From Bacteroidota bacterium (GTDB lineage Bacteria > Bacteroidota > Bacteroidia > Chitinophagales > Saprospiraceae), in assembly GCA_963169325.1 (NCBI GenBank), contig CAUJEY010000028.1, positions 1-35,247 on the forward strand: 35,247 bases of DNA. Direction: 5' to 3'. Of this stretch, positions 17,701 through 25,055 are shown in pieces (within the stretch, counting starts at the first letter, position 1; each line of letters opens with the position of its first letter). The position numbers and the translations under genes were made by a program. The notes under the pieces were generated by a model that worked only from the letters and a program-made list of their open reading frames with translations, did no database searches and was not told the DNA's origin.

Positions 17701-20700
17701 CGGGCACATTGGTGGCCACAAACTGGGAACCTGAATCCAATTGCAGGTTCGGTCCCTCACGGTTGGCGGTGCCGGGTTCCCATGGGCAGGAGGACTGGCC
17801 TGATCGCAGGCGGAACACGGGCGTTTTGTACACCGAGTCCATTGCCACATCTACCGTGAAGGCATCACCGGGGTCGTCATCTTTGAGCGTGTAGCCGGTC
17901 GTCAGGCCCTTTTCGGTGCCGTTCTCCGTTTTCCAGGCATTGCTGGATTTTACAATTGCGTTGAGTTTAATCTTTGTGCCAACATTGTCAAATTCAATTC
18001 CGAACGTGGTACCAATTTTCGAATTGGTATTCACCCCGTTCTGATCGCTGTTATGGGTCGTGGTATCGGCCGTTTCGGAGTACTCATATTCTACGCCCGC
18101 GTCGAAGGAAAGGTTGCGGATCAATTTCGCTTTTTCTTTAAGGGCGGCGTTTCGGGCAACGATTGCCTCCCACCTCCTTACAGACTCATTGTAATTGGCC
18201 GTATCCGCAGGTGTGGCATTCGGGTCGGCCGCCAGTGCCTTCAGATAACGAATGACATTGTTATTGATGTTAAACTCGGAGTAGATGAACGTGGTGGCAA
18301 AGTTGCCCGGCTGCACTTCGATCACCTGTTTGACATCCACGGTACAACTATCGAAGGTAACTTTGTCGGAAAGCCCGAAGATCAGGTTGATGGCCTCGCC
18401 CACGTACAGGTCGCCACCGCGTGCGCCGCCCACGATCAGGTCCTCGCTACTGGTCGAGATTTTGTTGTTGAAACTCACGCAAGTCTGGAACGAATTAGAG
18501 GTTACCTTTTTATAGGTCACTTCGGTTTCGATGTTTGCCTGGAAGTCCGGATCCACGGTTATAATTTTGCCCAAACCAAACGGCGCTACGATAAAATTGA
18601 TCGTTGGAGCAACTTCAATATCAATACTCGCACTTATACCCGCTTCTACTTCCATCGAAACTTCCGTGGTCTTGCACACTTTTTCCGTTTTTTCAATAAA
18701 CGCCGAACTACCGTCTCCCGGCGGGTCGCGCAGGATGACGGAGGGCATCATAGGCATCATCGTGGTGAAGGTATTCAGTTTATTCCGTATACCCGTCACG
18801 ATGCCTTGTTTCACCAAACTACCCGTGCGACCGGCCACCGAGGTGCCAAGGATTTGCAACGTTTTCAGGTAGGGCGGAGAAGGATTCGGGCCGCCGACCT
18901 TAAACTTGTACTGCAAGGCTGGGCCACTCATAATGGTATCAAATGTCACGTCGTCGGCAAAACCGTTGATGAAACGAATACTGCCCGTGTCCAAGGGGCA
19001 CACGCCGTCGTCCAGCACGTTGTTCATCATGTCCACGATCTGCTCGTACTGTTCCACAATAGAGACACTCAACGTGACCTGGTCATCCTGATTCAGCACG
19101 ATAACGCCGGGATCACAATTCGGCACGGTATCCAAACCACTGTTCAACGCGATTTGCAGCGGTGAGAAATAGATAAAGTTGATCGCCGTGTCACGCTCGG
19201 TTAAATCCACCGTAGAGCCGCCCTGTACCTGAAAAAAGGTCTTGACATCGGGGTTGGAGTGCTCCGTTACGGCCACAGTCAATTGTTCCAGCGGCGGCAA
19301 GTCTTCAAAATCGAACTGACCGTCAGGGTAGGGCATGGTTTCGGTGCGCATAAAACATTCGTCCAGCGAAGCCACTTTGACTGAGCACACCGTGCTGGGG
19401 GTGAGGATGGATTTTTTGCATTCGCCGCCGGCCACCTGCACCTTGACTTTGCGCGTGGTGATGTCGTTGAACAGAATACCCGCGATGGGGCTGGATACGT
19501 TGATCACTTCCCAAAAGGCGGGAATAAACTGGTGCTGCTCGAACACCGGGGTCAACCTGGCCGTGATGCCCGGCTCCAGGTCAATGGTGAATTTGCCCGT
19601 GGAATCGGTGTAAATGCGCGGGCTGTACGGCTGGTCGTTCACCAGTATTTCCACCTGCTTGGCGAAGCAGTCCGTGCCTTTGTATCGAACAAAACCCGAC
19701 ACCGGCACGAACGAGCGGTCGGTGAAATCCACCTGGTCCACCGAGGTCACGCTGGGGTTAAGTGTCACCTGGCGGGTGCCGGGGGTGAACACGTGCGGTG
19801 TGGTCATCTGGTTGGGCGAGAACGACGACCATTCTGCACCGGCATTCTCACCCGCACCGGTTAGCAGCGAGCCGCTGTTGTTCAGGCGGTCTCCACTTCC
19901 CTCATCCAGCGCAAAATACACCCGCAGACCGCGTTCCTGCGGATCGCGGCTGTTCTGGAAATGGCTTTGAATGGTGGCTTGGGCCAGCGTAGTATCGTAC
20001 AGGGCGACCTCGTCTATCAGCCCGTCGAAGTAGTCCTGGTTGTCGGCCCGGGAGCCGAGAAACCATTGGTTGCCCGGGTTGGACCAATCGCCGGTTACTC
20101 CAATAAAGGTGTGATTGCCAAGGGGTGCCCCGTTTTTGTAGGCGGCTACTGCCCGGTCAGTACCGCTGCTGTCTATGGTAAAAGCCAGATGTTGGTAACC
20201 CATACCCAGCGGGCCGAAATTGTGTTCCTGGCCGTTGAGGTAAAAATAAATGTTGTTAATCAGACCGCTTTGTCTCAAAAACACGCGAAAATCGTTGCCC
20301 GGCCAGCGTTTGGCGAGCAAACACTGGTCGCCGTTGGAGCCCGCGCTGTTCACCCAGAGTTCCATCGTGGCCTTGGGAGTCAGCGAACAATCGGGCAGGG
20401 TAGCATGATCATTTTCATTGCGCACAAATTTGAGCGCCCGGTGCAGGTAAAAGTCTTTCGCCGGGCGTGCCAAAAAGGTAGTACCCGAACCGTAACTAAC
20501 CGACTCGATACGGTAAAACCCCTCGTCGTTGGTCATGCCGGCGGTACGCACGTAAGGGCGGTCGGCATCGAACATCGGCCCGCAGAACGCGAGCACGGCC
20601 CGCTGCATCACGTCGAACGACTTGGAGCCGAGTTGCTCGTCCATTTTCCAGTACAGTTTCAACTCCGGCGTGGTGGACGATGCGGTGCTGCCACCCACCT

Positions 20701-21802
20701 CGGCGAGGTCGAGTTCGTCGAGCGAACGGTGGTAGATGCGCAGTTCGTCTAATTTGCCGCGCCAGCGTCCCGTGCCGGCGCGGGCGCCGAGATTTAGTTC
20801 TTTGGCGGAAAAAGGCGGCGTTGCTTCTGCTTGCGCCGACAAGGTTCCGTCAATATACAGGCGTAGTTGGTCGCTGTTAAAATTGATTACAATATGGTGC
20901 CAGTCGTTTTTGGTAGCATTCGGGAATGCGGCGCTCACCAAAGGCACGGCGCCCTGTTCCACTGAAATGCCCTCCTGCCCGCCGCTGCTCACGAGCGGGC
21001 GGATGTTCAGCTGATAAGGCTGGTCCAACTGCAGGATGGTCGCATCCGAACCGGCCGAGTCGGTTTTTACCCAAAAAGAAATGCTCCACGGATCGCCCGA
21101 CCCGGGCATAAAGCCCGTTGCGGACGTATCGCGGTACAAGGCGCCGTCGTCGAAGTTGAACATGGCCGAAAAACCCTGCAAAGGCGTAAGCGATATCAGT
21201 GTGTTGGGCACGGGGTTGCCGTTGGGCGTTTGCACCCAGCCGGTCACCACGCCGTTGGGCACCTGGAAGCCGACGGCCTTACCGGGTTGCCCTTCACCGT
21301 AAATATTGATGCCGCGTACCTCGTAGTTGTACGGGCGCCCGGCGATGACGTTGAAGTCGTTGTAGTTGCGGGTCTTGCTGTCCACAGCAGCGAGAAATAC
21401 GCCGTCGCGGAAAATTTTAAATCCCTGGTTGGGGAACGGGCCCAGTGGGTTGTTCGACCAGGTTAACTGGATGCGGTCGAGTAGCTCGCCCTGGCTGGCA
21501 GTGACTAAAGGCGGCAGTGGCGCCACGAGGTAACTGGTCCAGAAACCGTAGTACGAACTGCTGTCCGCACCCTGCGCCAGGCCGACCACCATTTGGCCGA
21601 CGGTCAGTTTGGTGCGGCGGGACAAACTTTTCATTTTGGTGCCGCTGCCGTAGTTGAAAAAAGCGGCGGTAGGGCGGATGGAATCGGTGCCGGTAGAAAA
21701 GCACGCGCCATCCTGTTTCTGCGTCTGCCCATGCAGACCGACACCAAGGCCGAGCAAGACGAGCAGCGCGGTGATATGCCGTACAAGTATTATATTTTTC
21801 AT
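14780..21802 (-). CDS. Giant T9SS-secreted surface protein B, paralogue of giant protein A
   Basis: 2340 aa from the ATG at 21802. The frame is open 23 codons further, but this start gives the signal peptide (IILVRHITALLVLLGLGVGLHGQ). The domain order matches protein A: FN3-like at about 96-180 (LLDRIQLTWSNNPLG...YNYEVRGINIYGEG), two LamG-like domains (about 205-370 and 455-615), carboxypeptidase-regulatory-like segments, GQSSCPWEPGTANREG near 1332, a Big_5-like Ig domain (GVYHVGDEISFTFNQH), two GWNW repeats, and a type A T9SS sorting domain in the last 85 residues. Compared with protein A it has a short insert near VEQYEQIVDMMNNVLDDG and an unusual HHSSFIIPH stretch at about 2120 that comes from an invading simple repeat. 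A role as exported surface or binding protein is inferred from the domains. A large palindrome lies just upstream. Confidence 0.9.
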   Translation of the reverse strand: MKNIILVRHITALLVLLGLGVGLHGQTQKQDGACFSTGTDSIRPTAAFFNYGSGTKMKSLSRRTKLTVGQMVVGLAQGADSSSYYGFWTSYLVAPLPPLVTASQGELLDRIQLTWSNNPLGPFPNQGFKIFRDGVFLAAVDSKTRNYNDFNVIAGRPYNYEVRGINIYGEGQPGKAVGFQVPNGVVTGWVQTPNGNPVPNTLISLTPLQGFSAMFNFDDGALYRDTSATGFMPGSGDPWSISFWVKTDSAGSDATILQLDQPYQLNIRPLVSSGGQEGISVEQGAVPLVSAAFPNATKNDWHHIVINFNSDQLRLYIDGTLSAQAEATPPFSAKELNLGARAGTGRWRGKLDELRIYHRSLDELDLAEVGGSTASSTTPELKLYWKMDEQLGSKSFDVMQRAVLAFCGPMFDADRPYVRTAGMTNDEGFYRIESVSYGSGTTFLARPAKDFYLHRALKFVRNENDHATLPDCSLTPKATMELWVNSAGSNGDQCLLAKRWPGNDFRVFLRQSGLINNIYFYLNGQEHNFGPLGMGYQHLAFTIDSSGTDRAVAAYKNGAPLGNHTFIGVTGDWSNPGNQWFLGSRADNQDYFDGLIDEVALYDTTLAQATIQSHFQNSRDPQERGLRVYFALDEGSGDRLNNSGSLLTGAGENAGAEWSSFSPNQMTTPHVFTPGTRQVTLNPSVTSVDQVDFTDRSFVPVSGFVRYKGTDCFAKQVEILVNDQPYSPRIYTDSTGKFTIDLEPGITARLTPVFEQHQFIPAFWEVINVSSPIAGILFNDITTRKVKVQVAGGECKKSILTPSTVCSVKVASLDECFMRTETMPYPDGQFDFEDLPPLEQLTVAVTEHSNPDVKTFFQVQGGSTVDLTERDTAINFIYFSPLQIALNSGLDTVPNCDPGVIVLNQDDQVTLSVSIVEQYEQIVDMMNNVLDDGVCPLDTGSIRFINGFADDVTFDTIMSGPALQYKFKVGGPNPSPPYLKTLQILGTSVAGRTGSLVKQGIVTGIRNKLNTFTTMMPMMPSVILRDPPGDGSSAFIEKTEKVCKTTEVSMEVEAGISASIDIEVAPTINFIVAPFGLGKIITVDPDFQANIETEVTYKKVTSNSFQTCVSFNNKISTSSEDLIVGGARGGDLYVGEAINLIFGLSDKVTFDSCTVDVKQVIEVQPGNFATTFIYSEFNINNNVIRYLKALAADPNATPADTANYNESVRRWEAIVARNAALKEKAKLIRNLSFDAGVEYEYSETADTTTHNSDQNGVNTNSKIGTTFGIEFDNVGTKIKLNAIVKSSNAWKTENGTEKGLTTGYTLKDDDPGDAFTVDVAMDSVYKTPVFRLRSGQSSCPWEPGTANREGPNLQLDSGSQFVATNVPANKPAFFKFRLGNLSASNEDWTYGISEIITNNPDGAIIKLNGEPFDETQLVIVPYGTSVPVTVTVERGPAEYDYTGLRVALYSNCEFERNLALSLPFDNDPKFFSYVDLDVHFIRPCSEVQINVPEQNYVVVNDDPAQPGTLRRITTSGYTKNEAYFERVRVQYRPADGDGAWKNITPVSDILKADLGPIFTQFEWETAGLPDGPYEIRAVALCSGDAADRPGYSDIIKIRIDREPPKLVGTPQPSDGVYHVGDEISFTFNQHINCDKLIQADIFNANNVGLYDATTDELIDIDVTCFENKIVLDPNFDNRFFENRILRAELHNIEDLTGNESTFFKWEFFVDRNELAWLTDSLGVTKFENEPKTGVASIHNRGGYPVPFTILGAPDWMHITPNQGTLAPNEIRPVSFDVDSTLAFGNWRDTVVLHTETGLNPFFMGGDEPLPLGARVVCRPPYGTFNPNLYENSMTMVLKVNIEGVFSADVEDMVAAFIDDDLRGRAYVQFVPQLNEYRAYLAVYGDPSDMLKPVRIEVWDASLCERYGSVVEQFTFQPDNVIGTLPNPQVIHTAGLLMREVPFNYGWNWLSFNLAFPDNSLNAALASLHHPQNDLMKGQTTFSQYSGGWFGSLNNLNNTTMYIYRADVNDTLRMQGVPINPATTNIPMVAGWNWIGYVPNYSLPINTALASLPAQAGDLIKSQYAFSEYLSPAFGWVGNLKYLSPPNGYQIKLANPGTLTYPPKPSPLTDGGVASRGDETDIHHSSFIIPHWSLDPALYEHSSTLIGMLRANGGNATTSNMELGVFVGPEVRGSAQAIYIEPLDAHLFFLTTYANTAGELLRFKLYDDETGTVHNLTETMFFSPDLHQGSIENPVPFEWLTSSTETSLEDARAFDVQPNPFSRETTLQFILPKAEEVTLTITDAQGREVLRRPISAVAGPNTTIWNGRSDTGSWLSSGVYMVRLQTEAGSVSGKVVLQRLP
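15411..15443. repeat. ATGATGA-type simple repeat inside the coding frame of giant gene B
   Basis: Three to four units of GAATGATGAATGATGA lie within the gene and are read on the minus strand as HHSSFIIPH. The corresponding stretch of giant protein A is different (GGKNPVQARGEAPPASYW). Sequence similarity resumes on both sides, at LTYPP before it and YEHSSTLIGMLRANG after it. Confidence 0.75.
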
Positions 21803-21850
21803 GAAACGAGGTGTTGAATGGAAAAAAGGAAAGATTGCGCGTTGCGGGGT

Positions 21851-22103
21851 AAACCACTCCCCAAGCCCCATAGCCCATCAGGTTAAGGGAAAATTGTTGC
21901 TTTTAAAGTCAAAATGTAAAATATAAGAGTCAAAATTTAAAAGTGGTATATCGTGGATACGGATATTCAGTGATCTAAATGCCAGAACACTGCCCCCCTT
22001 CCGCGATATTCCTTTTGACTTTTACATTTTAGATTTTACATTTTGACTTTAAAAATGAGCCCAAAATCCTTAACCTGATGGCTATGGGGGTTGGGGATGG
22101 GAT
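21851..22103. repeat. Large imperfect palindrome filling the gap between the S74 gene and giant gene B
   Basis: The left arm (about 21851-21930) and right arm (about 22010-22103) are reverse complements over some 75-80 bp with small gaps. Shared blocks are CCCCATAGCC(C)ATCAGGTTAAGG, TTTAAAGTCAAAATGTAAAAT and AGTCAAAA. Weaker pairing continues inward (GGTATATCGTGGA against TTCCGCGATATTCC). The element occupies almost the whole intergenic space and ends at the stop codon of the S74 gene. It could be a MITE-like or REP-like repeat and may act as a terminator. Confidence 0.8.
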
Positions 22104-23672
22104 TTACCTATTCCCCGTCACCGCCTCTATCGCTTGCAGGCGTTTGGACAGGGCGTTCAGCTGCGTGCTGAATTCGGCCTGGTTGGTTTGCAAAGCGGAA
22201 TTGGCGGCACGCAACGTATCGTTTTCCGTGCGGAACGCATTCTTCTCGGCAGTCAGGGCAGCGATCTCCGCTTTCATTTTTTCGATTTCCGTGTGGTGCA
22301 TCTTTACAATCTCGTTGGTGAACATCACCATCTTCTTGTAGTTGATACTGAGCGGAATCTTTTTGTCTTCGTCTTCATAAAGAGTCAGACATTTCATGCC
22401 GAGGCTGTCCACTTCTTCTGCAATGTAGCCAATTTCCGAGGGGCCAGAAGGGTCGAGCGTGCGGGTGTATCTTCTGGGTTGGAGATGAAGTATCTGGCTG
22501 AAATCCTCATCCAGCGGTTTGATGTTGTATTTAAAACGACGGGAAGAAGTATTGATACTAACCCGCCCGTCTTTTGTACCCTTTCCACTTGGATCAAAGG
22601 CGCTCCACTCCAGATTATGTCCGTCAATATTGTTCTGTACAGAATTTAGAAAAAGTTGGCCACCTACGGTAAGTTGTGGGCCAATGACTACGTTCGAATT
22701 GCTCACATATACTACTTCACTATTATTGGCATAAAGCGATACCTGTCCGTCTGTGTAGCCGAACAGACCGGAATCATTATCCCCGTTGCTTCCCTCGAAA
22801 GCATAGCCGTTGTTGCTACCGCCGCCTGCGCCCGGCGCACCACCACGTGCGCGGAAAGCGTTGGCATTTACATTGCCGCTTACCTGCACATTACCCACAT
22901 CAAAAAAGTGCCCGTTGGTAGCCCGGTAGTAGTTTTTCCCGTCGTCCCAGGCATGGAATCGGACGTTGCCGTCGGTATAAATAGAGGCCTTGTTTTGGGA
23001 GCCGTCGAAGAACAAACCTGTGCCGTAGCCGGTGCCGCCGGACCGATAACCGAAGCCGTCGTTGCTGTAGGCCCGGCCATCGAAAAACGTTGCCCCGGTG
23101 AAATAGTTGGAGCCATTGCTGCCGATCAGAAGCCGGGTGTTACCAGCGTGCTTGAAGGAGGTTTCCCCTGACCAGAACATGCCGGAGTTGCCGCTGCTTT
23201 TGAAGGCGTAACTGTCAGATAGAACGCCGTCAACGGTTATGTTGCCGGCGCCGGCTATGATGTTACTTCCACCCAACAGGCCCATCGCATACGGCGCGGC
23301 GGTCAGCCTGGGGCGGGGCAGCAGCTCCGAAGAGCCGAACGTCACACCGAGATAATAGACATCGGCGAAGGTGGCGGAGGGACCAAAAGGGGTGTTCAAA
23401 CCCAGAATGGTGCTGTACACGCCGCCGGTGGTTTCTACCGTCAGGTCTTCTTCGTGCACTTTCAGGCTGTTATCTGTGCTGTTCGGGTCTTTCCAGAGGC
23501 GGAACTTGAGGGTGTAGGAGCCGTCGTCCACGGCGGTGCCGTCGGCTTTGGTGAGTACGCCCTGCACGGAGAGGGTGCCCAATTGGGCATACAACCCCGC
23601 GGCGCACAGGGTAAGCAAAAGCGTCAGGAAAAGTTTGGTAAAGGGTTGAACTACGGCGGCGAAATTTTTCAT
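22104..23672 (-). CDS. Tail-fibre-like secreted protein with C-terminal S74 intramolecular chaperone/peptidase
   Basis: 522 aa. Signal peptide (FTKLFLTLLLTLCAAGLYAQ), then the shared N-terminal domain (LSVQGVLTKADGTAVDDG, YYLGVTFGSSELLPRPR, LTAAPYAMGL). A beta-rich stalk (about 140-290) and the shared central module (GGSNNGYAFEGSNGDNDSGLF, VSLYANNSEV) follow. The C-terminal 147 residues match a peptidase S74 / endosialidase-type chaperone. SSRRFKYNI fits the family consensus S-D-R-R-L-K-x-N-I, with Ser376 and Lys381 at the positions of the catalytic dyad, followed by PLDEDFSQILHLQPRRY and EIGYIAEEV. A coiled coil closes the protein (about 455-519). In phage endosialidases this domain trimerises the fibre and then cleaves itself off, so a self-processing trimeric surface fibre is inferred. 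It is the first gene of the surface-protein block. Confidence 0.88.
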   Translation of the reverse strand: MKNFAAVVQPFTKLFLTLLLTLCAAGLYAQLGTLSVQGVLTKADGTAVDDGSYTLKFRLWKDPNSTDNSLKVHEEDLTVETTGGVYSTILGLNTPFGPSATFADVYYLGVTFGSSELLPRPRLTAAPYAMGLLGGSNIIAGAGNITVDGVLSDSYAFKSSGNSGMFWSGETSFKHAGNTRLLIGSNGSNYFTGATFFDGRAYSNDGFGYRSGGTGYGTGLFFDGSQNKASIYTDGNVRFHAWDDGKNYYRATNGHFFDVGNVQVSGNVNANAFRARGGAPGAGGGSNNGYAFEGSNGDNDSGLFGYTDGQVSLYANNSEVVYVSNSNVVIGPQLTVGGQLFLNSVQNNIDGHNLEWSAFDPSGKGTKDGRVSINTSSRRFKYNIKPLDEDFSQILHLQPRRYTRTLDPSGPSEIGYIAEEVDSLGMKCLTLYEDEDKKIPLSINYKKMVMFTNEIVKMHHTEIEKMKAEIAALTAEKNAFRTENDTLRAANSALQTNQAEFSTQLNALSKRLQAIEAVTGNR

Positions 23673-23978
23673 GAGAATCCGATTGAATAGATGATGCTAT
23701 TTTTTTATACGAGCAAAAAAGCGGCGCCGGGCCACGAATTAAACGCGCAGGCAGCACACGTCCGGCAGGGACGAACTACCATGGCAGGGAACCCGGAATC
23801 CGTATGTTGTACGAAGTTGGCTCGAAAAACCGGCGGTGGACAACTTTTTCCAGTAAGCACACGGTTTGTGCCGGCGAAGCCCAAAGAATATGCAGGGAAG
23901 CTTTTATCTATGTTGCCGGCGCGCTAAAAAATTAAGCCGGCCCCATCGTTTTGGAACCGGCTCGTGGTATAACACGCT
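23673..23978. other. Gene-free region between the receiver-like gene and the S74 gene
   Basis: 306 bp. The part next to 23673 is the leader of the S74 gene (AATCGGATTCTC before ATG). The part near 23935-23962 is a terminator for the receiver-like gene. In between I see no gene, no convincing TAnnTTTG box and no repeat. Confidence 0.6.
23935..23962 (-). terminator. Intrinsic terminator of the receiver-like gene
   Basis: In the minus direction, AGCCGGTTCC and GGGGCCGGCT form a 10-bp stem (two G-U pairs in RNA) around an 8-nt loop. The stem is followed by TAATTTTTTA. It lies 16 bp past the stop codon at 23979, as expected for a Rho-independent terminator. Confidence 0.8.
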
Positions 23979-24350
23979 TCAATCTATATCTTGTTTGCTC
24001 TCCCGGAGGAATACCTCCAATTGATGCCGGGTAAACGGCTTATATAAAACCTTAAACCGGGCATCAAAATTCGGGGAACCGGATAAATCCTGTGATCGGG
24101 CGCCGGTCATGAGCCATACCGGCAACTGGAAACGCGCTTGCAAGAGGCGCGCGAAAGCCATACCGTCGGTGGAACCGCTCATCCGGAAGTTCACCAGGGC
24201 CAAACCCGGTTGGTGATGCATACACAACCACAGCGCATCGTCCAATTGATCGGCACACAATACCCGATGGCCTTCGCGTTCCAGCCGATGTTTCACATCG
24301 AGCGCGATGACCGGTTCGTCTTCGACTAATAAAATGATGGTGGGTCGCAT
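23979..24350 (-). CDS. Stand-alone receiver-like protein lacking the phospho-accepting Asp
   Basis: 123 aa with the length and fold pattern of a single CheY-type receiver domain. It keeps the acidic pocket (Asp11, Glu12 in LVEDEP), the switch Thr (Thr82 in WLMTGA) and the conserved Lys (Lys104 in LYKPF). At the phosphorylation site the family's LxxxD is replaced by ALVNFRM, so Asn54 stands where Asp is expected. Classical phosphorylation is therefore unlikely, and the protein may work as a constitutive or protein-binding pseudo-receiver. There is no output domain. The gene forms its own transcription unit, with a terminator downstream and an inverted repeat upstream. Partners are unknown; the nearby kinase at 25056-26672 is one candidate. 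Confidence 0.85.
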   Translation of the reverse strand: MRPTIILLVEDEPVIALDVKHRLEREGHRVLCADQLDDALWLCMHHQPGLALVNFRMSGSTDGMAFARLLQARFQLPVWLMTGARSQDLSGSPNFDARFKVLYKPFTRHQLEVFLRESKQDID

Positions 24351-24422
24351 TGGCGGGCAAAATAAGCGACACCGCTATCGGGGAGGATAGAAAATCAGGG
24401 AAAGGGGCGAAAATGGCAGGGA

Positions 24423-24524
24423 AGGGTGGGCGGGTGCGGCTCCATTTTGATGTACTTTTCTATTTACAGCGTGACACCATGGCGAATGGAAATTTACATC
24501 AAAGTAGAGCCGCACCCGGGTGGG
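24423..24524 (-). repeat. Inverted repeat between the cytochrome-like and receiver-like genes
   Basis: Arms at about 24426-24454 and 24491-24523 are complementary (CCGGGTGCGGCTC...TTTGATGTA against TACATCAAA...GAGCCGCACCC) with a loop of about 36 bp. The element starts within 10 bp of the stop of the cytochrome-like gene, so a terminator role is plausible. Confidence 0.65.
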
Positions 24525-24532
24525 CCGGACGC

Positions 24533-24958
24533 CTAAAACAGTTTCTGTATCCGTTTCCGGGGCCCCGGGCAAAGTGCGTTGTGGCAGTTCATACAAGCCG
24601 TGGCCATCATTTTGAACCGTTGAGGCGCTTCTGCGGGCGAGCAATTTTTCAGCATTTTCACCGATTCGATATAGGAAGCAGCAAAGGCTTTGTACTCCGG
24701 GGAAGCCACTTTTTCGGGTTCGGTGGCGGCGGCGCTGAGGATTTTTTTCGCGTCAACTTTCCATTTGGGCTTTTCGCCGAGGGCGATTTTTTGCTTGGCG
24801 GTTTCTGCTTCTGCGAAAAGTTCGTTCATCAAAACGGCCAGTTCACTGCTGCCGTTCGGGTTAATAAAATTCCCGGCAGCGGGTGCTTGCGGTTTTTCGG
24901 TGGAGCAGGACAAAAGCAAAATCGTTGTTACTACGGCTACGGCTATTTGCAATTTCAT
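24533..24958 (-). CDS. Small lipoprotein with a CxxCH haem-binding motif (cytochrome c'/c-556-like)
   Basis: 141 aa from the ATG at 24958. A TTG three codons upstream could also be read as a start but is less likely. The N-terminus is a lipoprotein signal with lipobox LLSC (Cys18 would be lipidated). The body is predicted mostly helical. Near the C-terminus CMNCH (Cys122, Cys125, His126) is a c-type haem attachment site, followed by a basic tail (PGPRKRIQKL), as in cytochrome c'/c-556-type helical bundles. Haem would be attached outside the cytoplasmic membrane. A role in electron transfer or gas/redox sensing is inferred only from the motif. A TACCTTTG box 16 bp before the start suggests its own promoter. 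It lies 97 bp downstream of a histidine kinase gene. Confidence 0.78.
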   Translation of the reverse strand: MKLQIAVAVVTTILLLSCSTEKPQAPAAGNFINPNGSSELAVLMNELFAEAETAKQKIALGEKPKWKVDAKKILSAAATEPEKVASPEYKAFAASYIESVKMLKNCSPAEAPQRFKMMATACMNCHNALCPGPRKRIQKLF

Positions 24959-24974
24959 TTTTTCCAATTTTTGG

Positions 24975-24982
24975 CAAAGGTA
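24975..24982 (-). promoter_or_regulatory. Bacteroidota -7 box (TACCTTTG) of the cytochrome-like gene
   Basis: On the minus strand TACCTTTG matches the Bacteroidota -7 consensus TAnnTTTG exactly and lies 16 bp before the ATG at 24958. A TTTTTG run about 25 bp further upstream could serve as the -33 element, though the spacing is longer than usual. Confidence 0.55.
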
Positions 24983-25055
24983 GTCAGCGGCCGGTTTCAG
25001 GGATTATCAAAAATGGATTTGAAACGTATTATACTGCAAAATCCCCTAACAACCC

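Noticed and set aside
22104-23672. Prophage origin of the S74 and fibre-like genes
   Set aside because: No capsid, terminase, portal, lysis or integrase gene lies nearby, and all the fibre-like proteins have signal peptides, which phage fibres do not carry.
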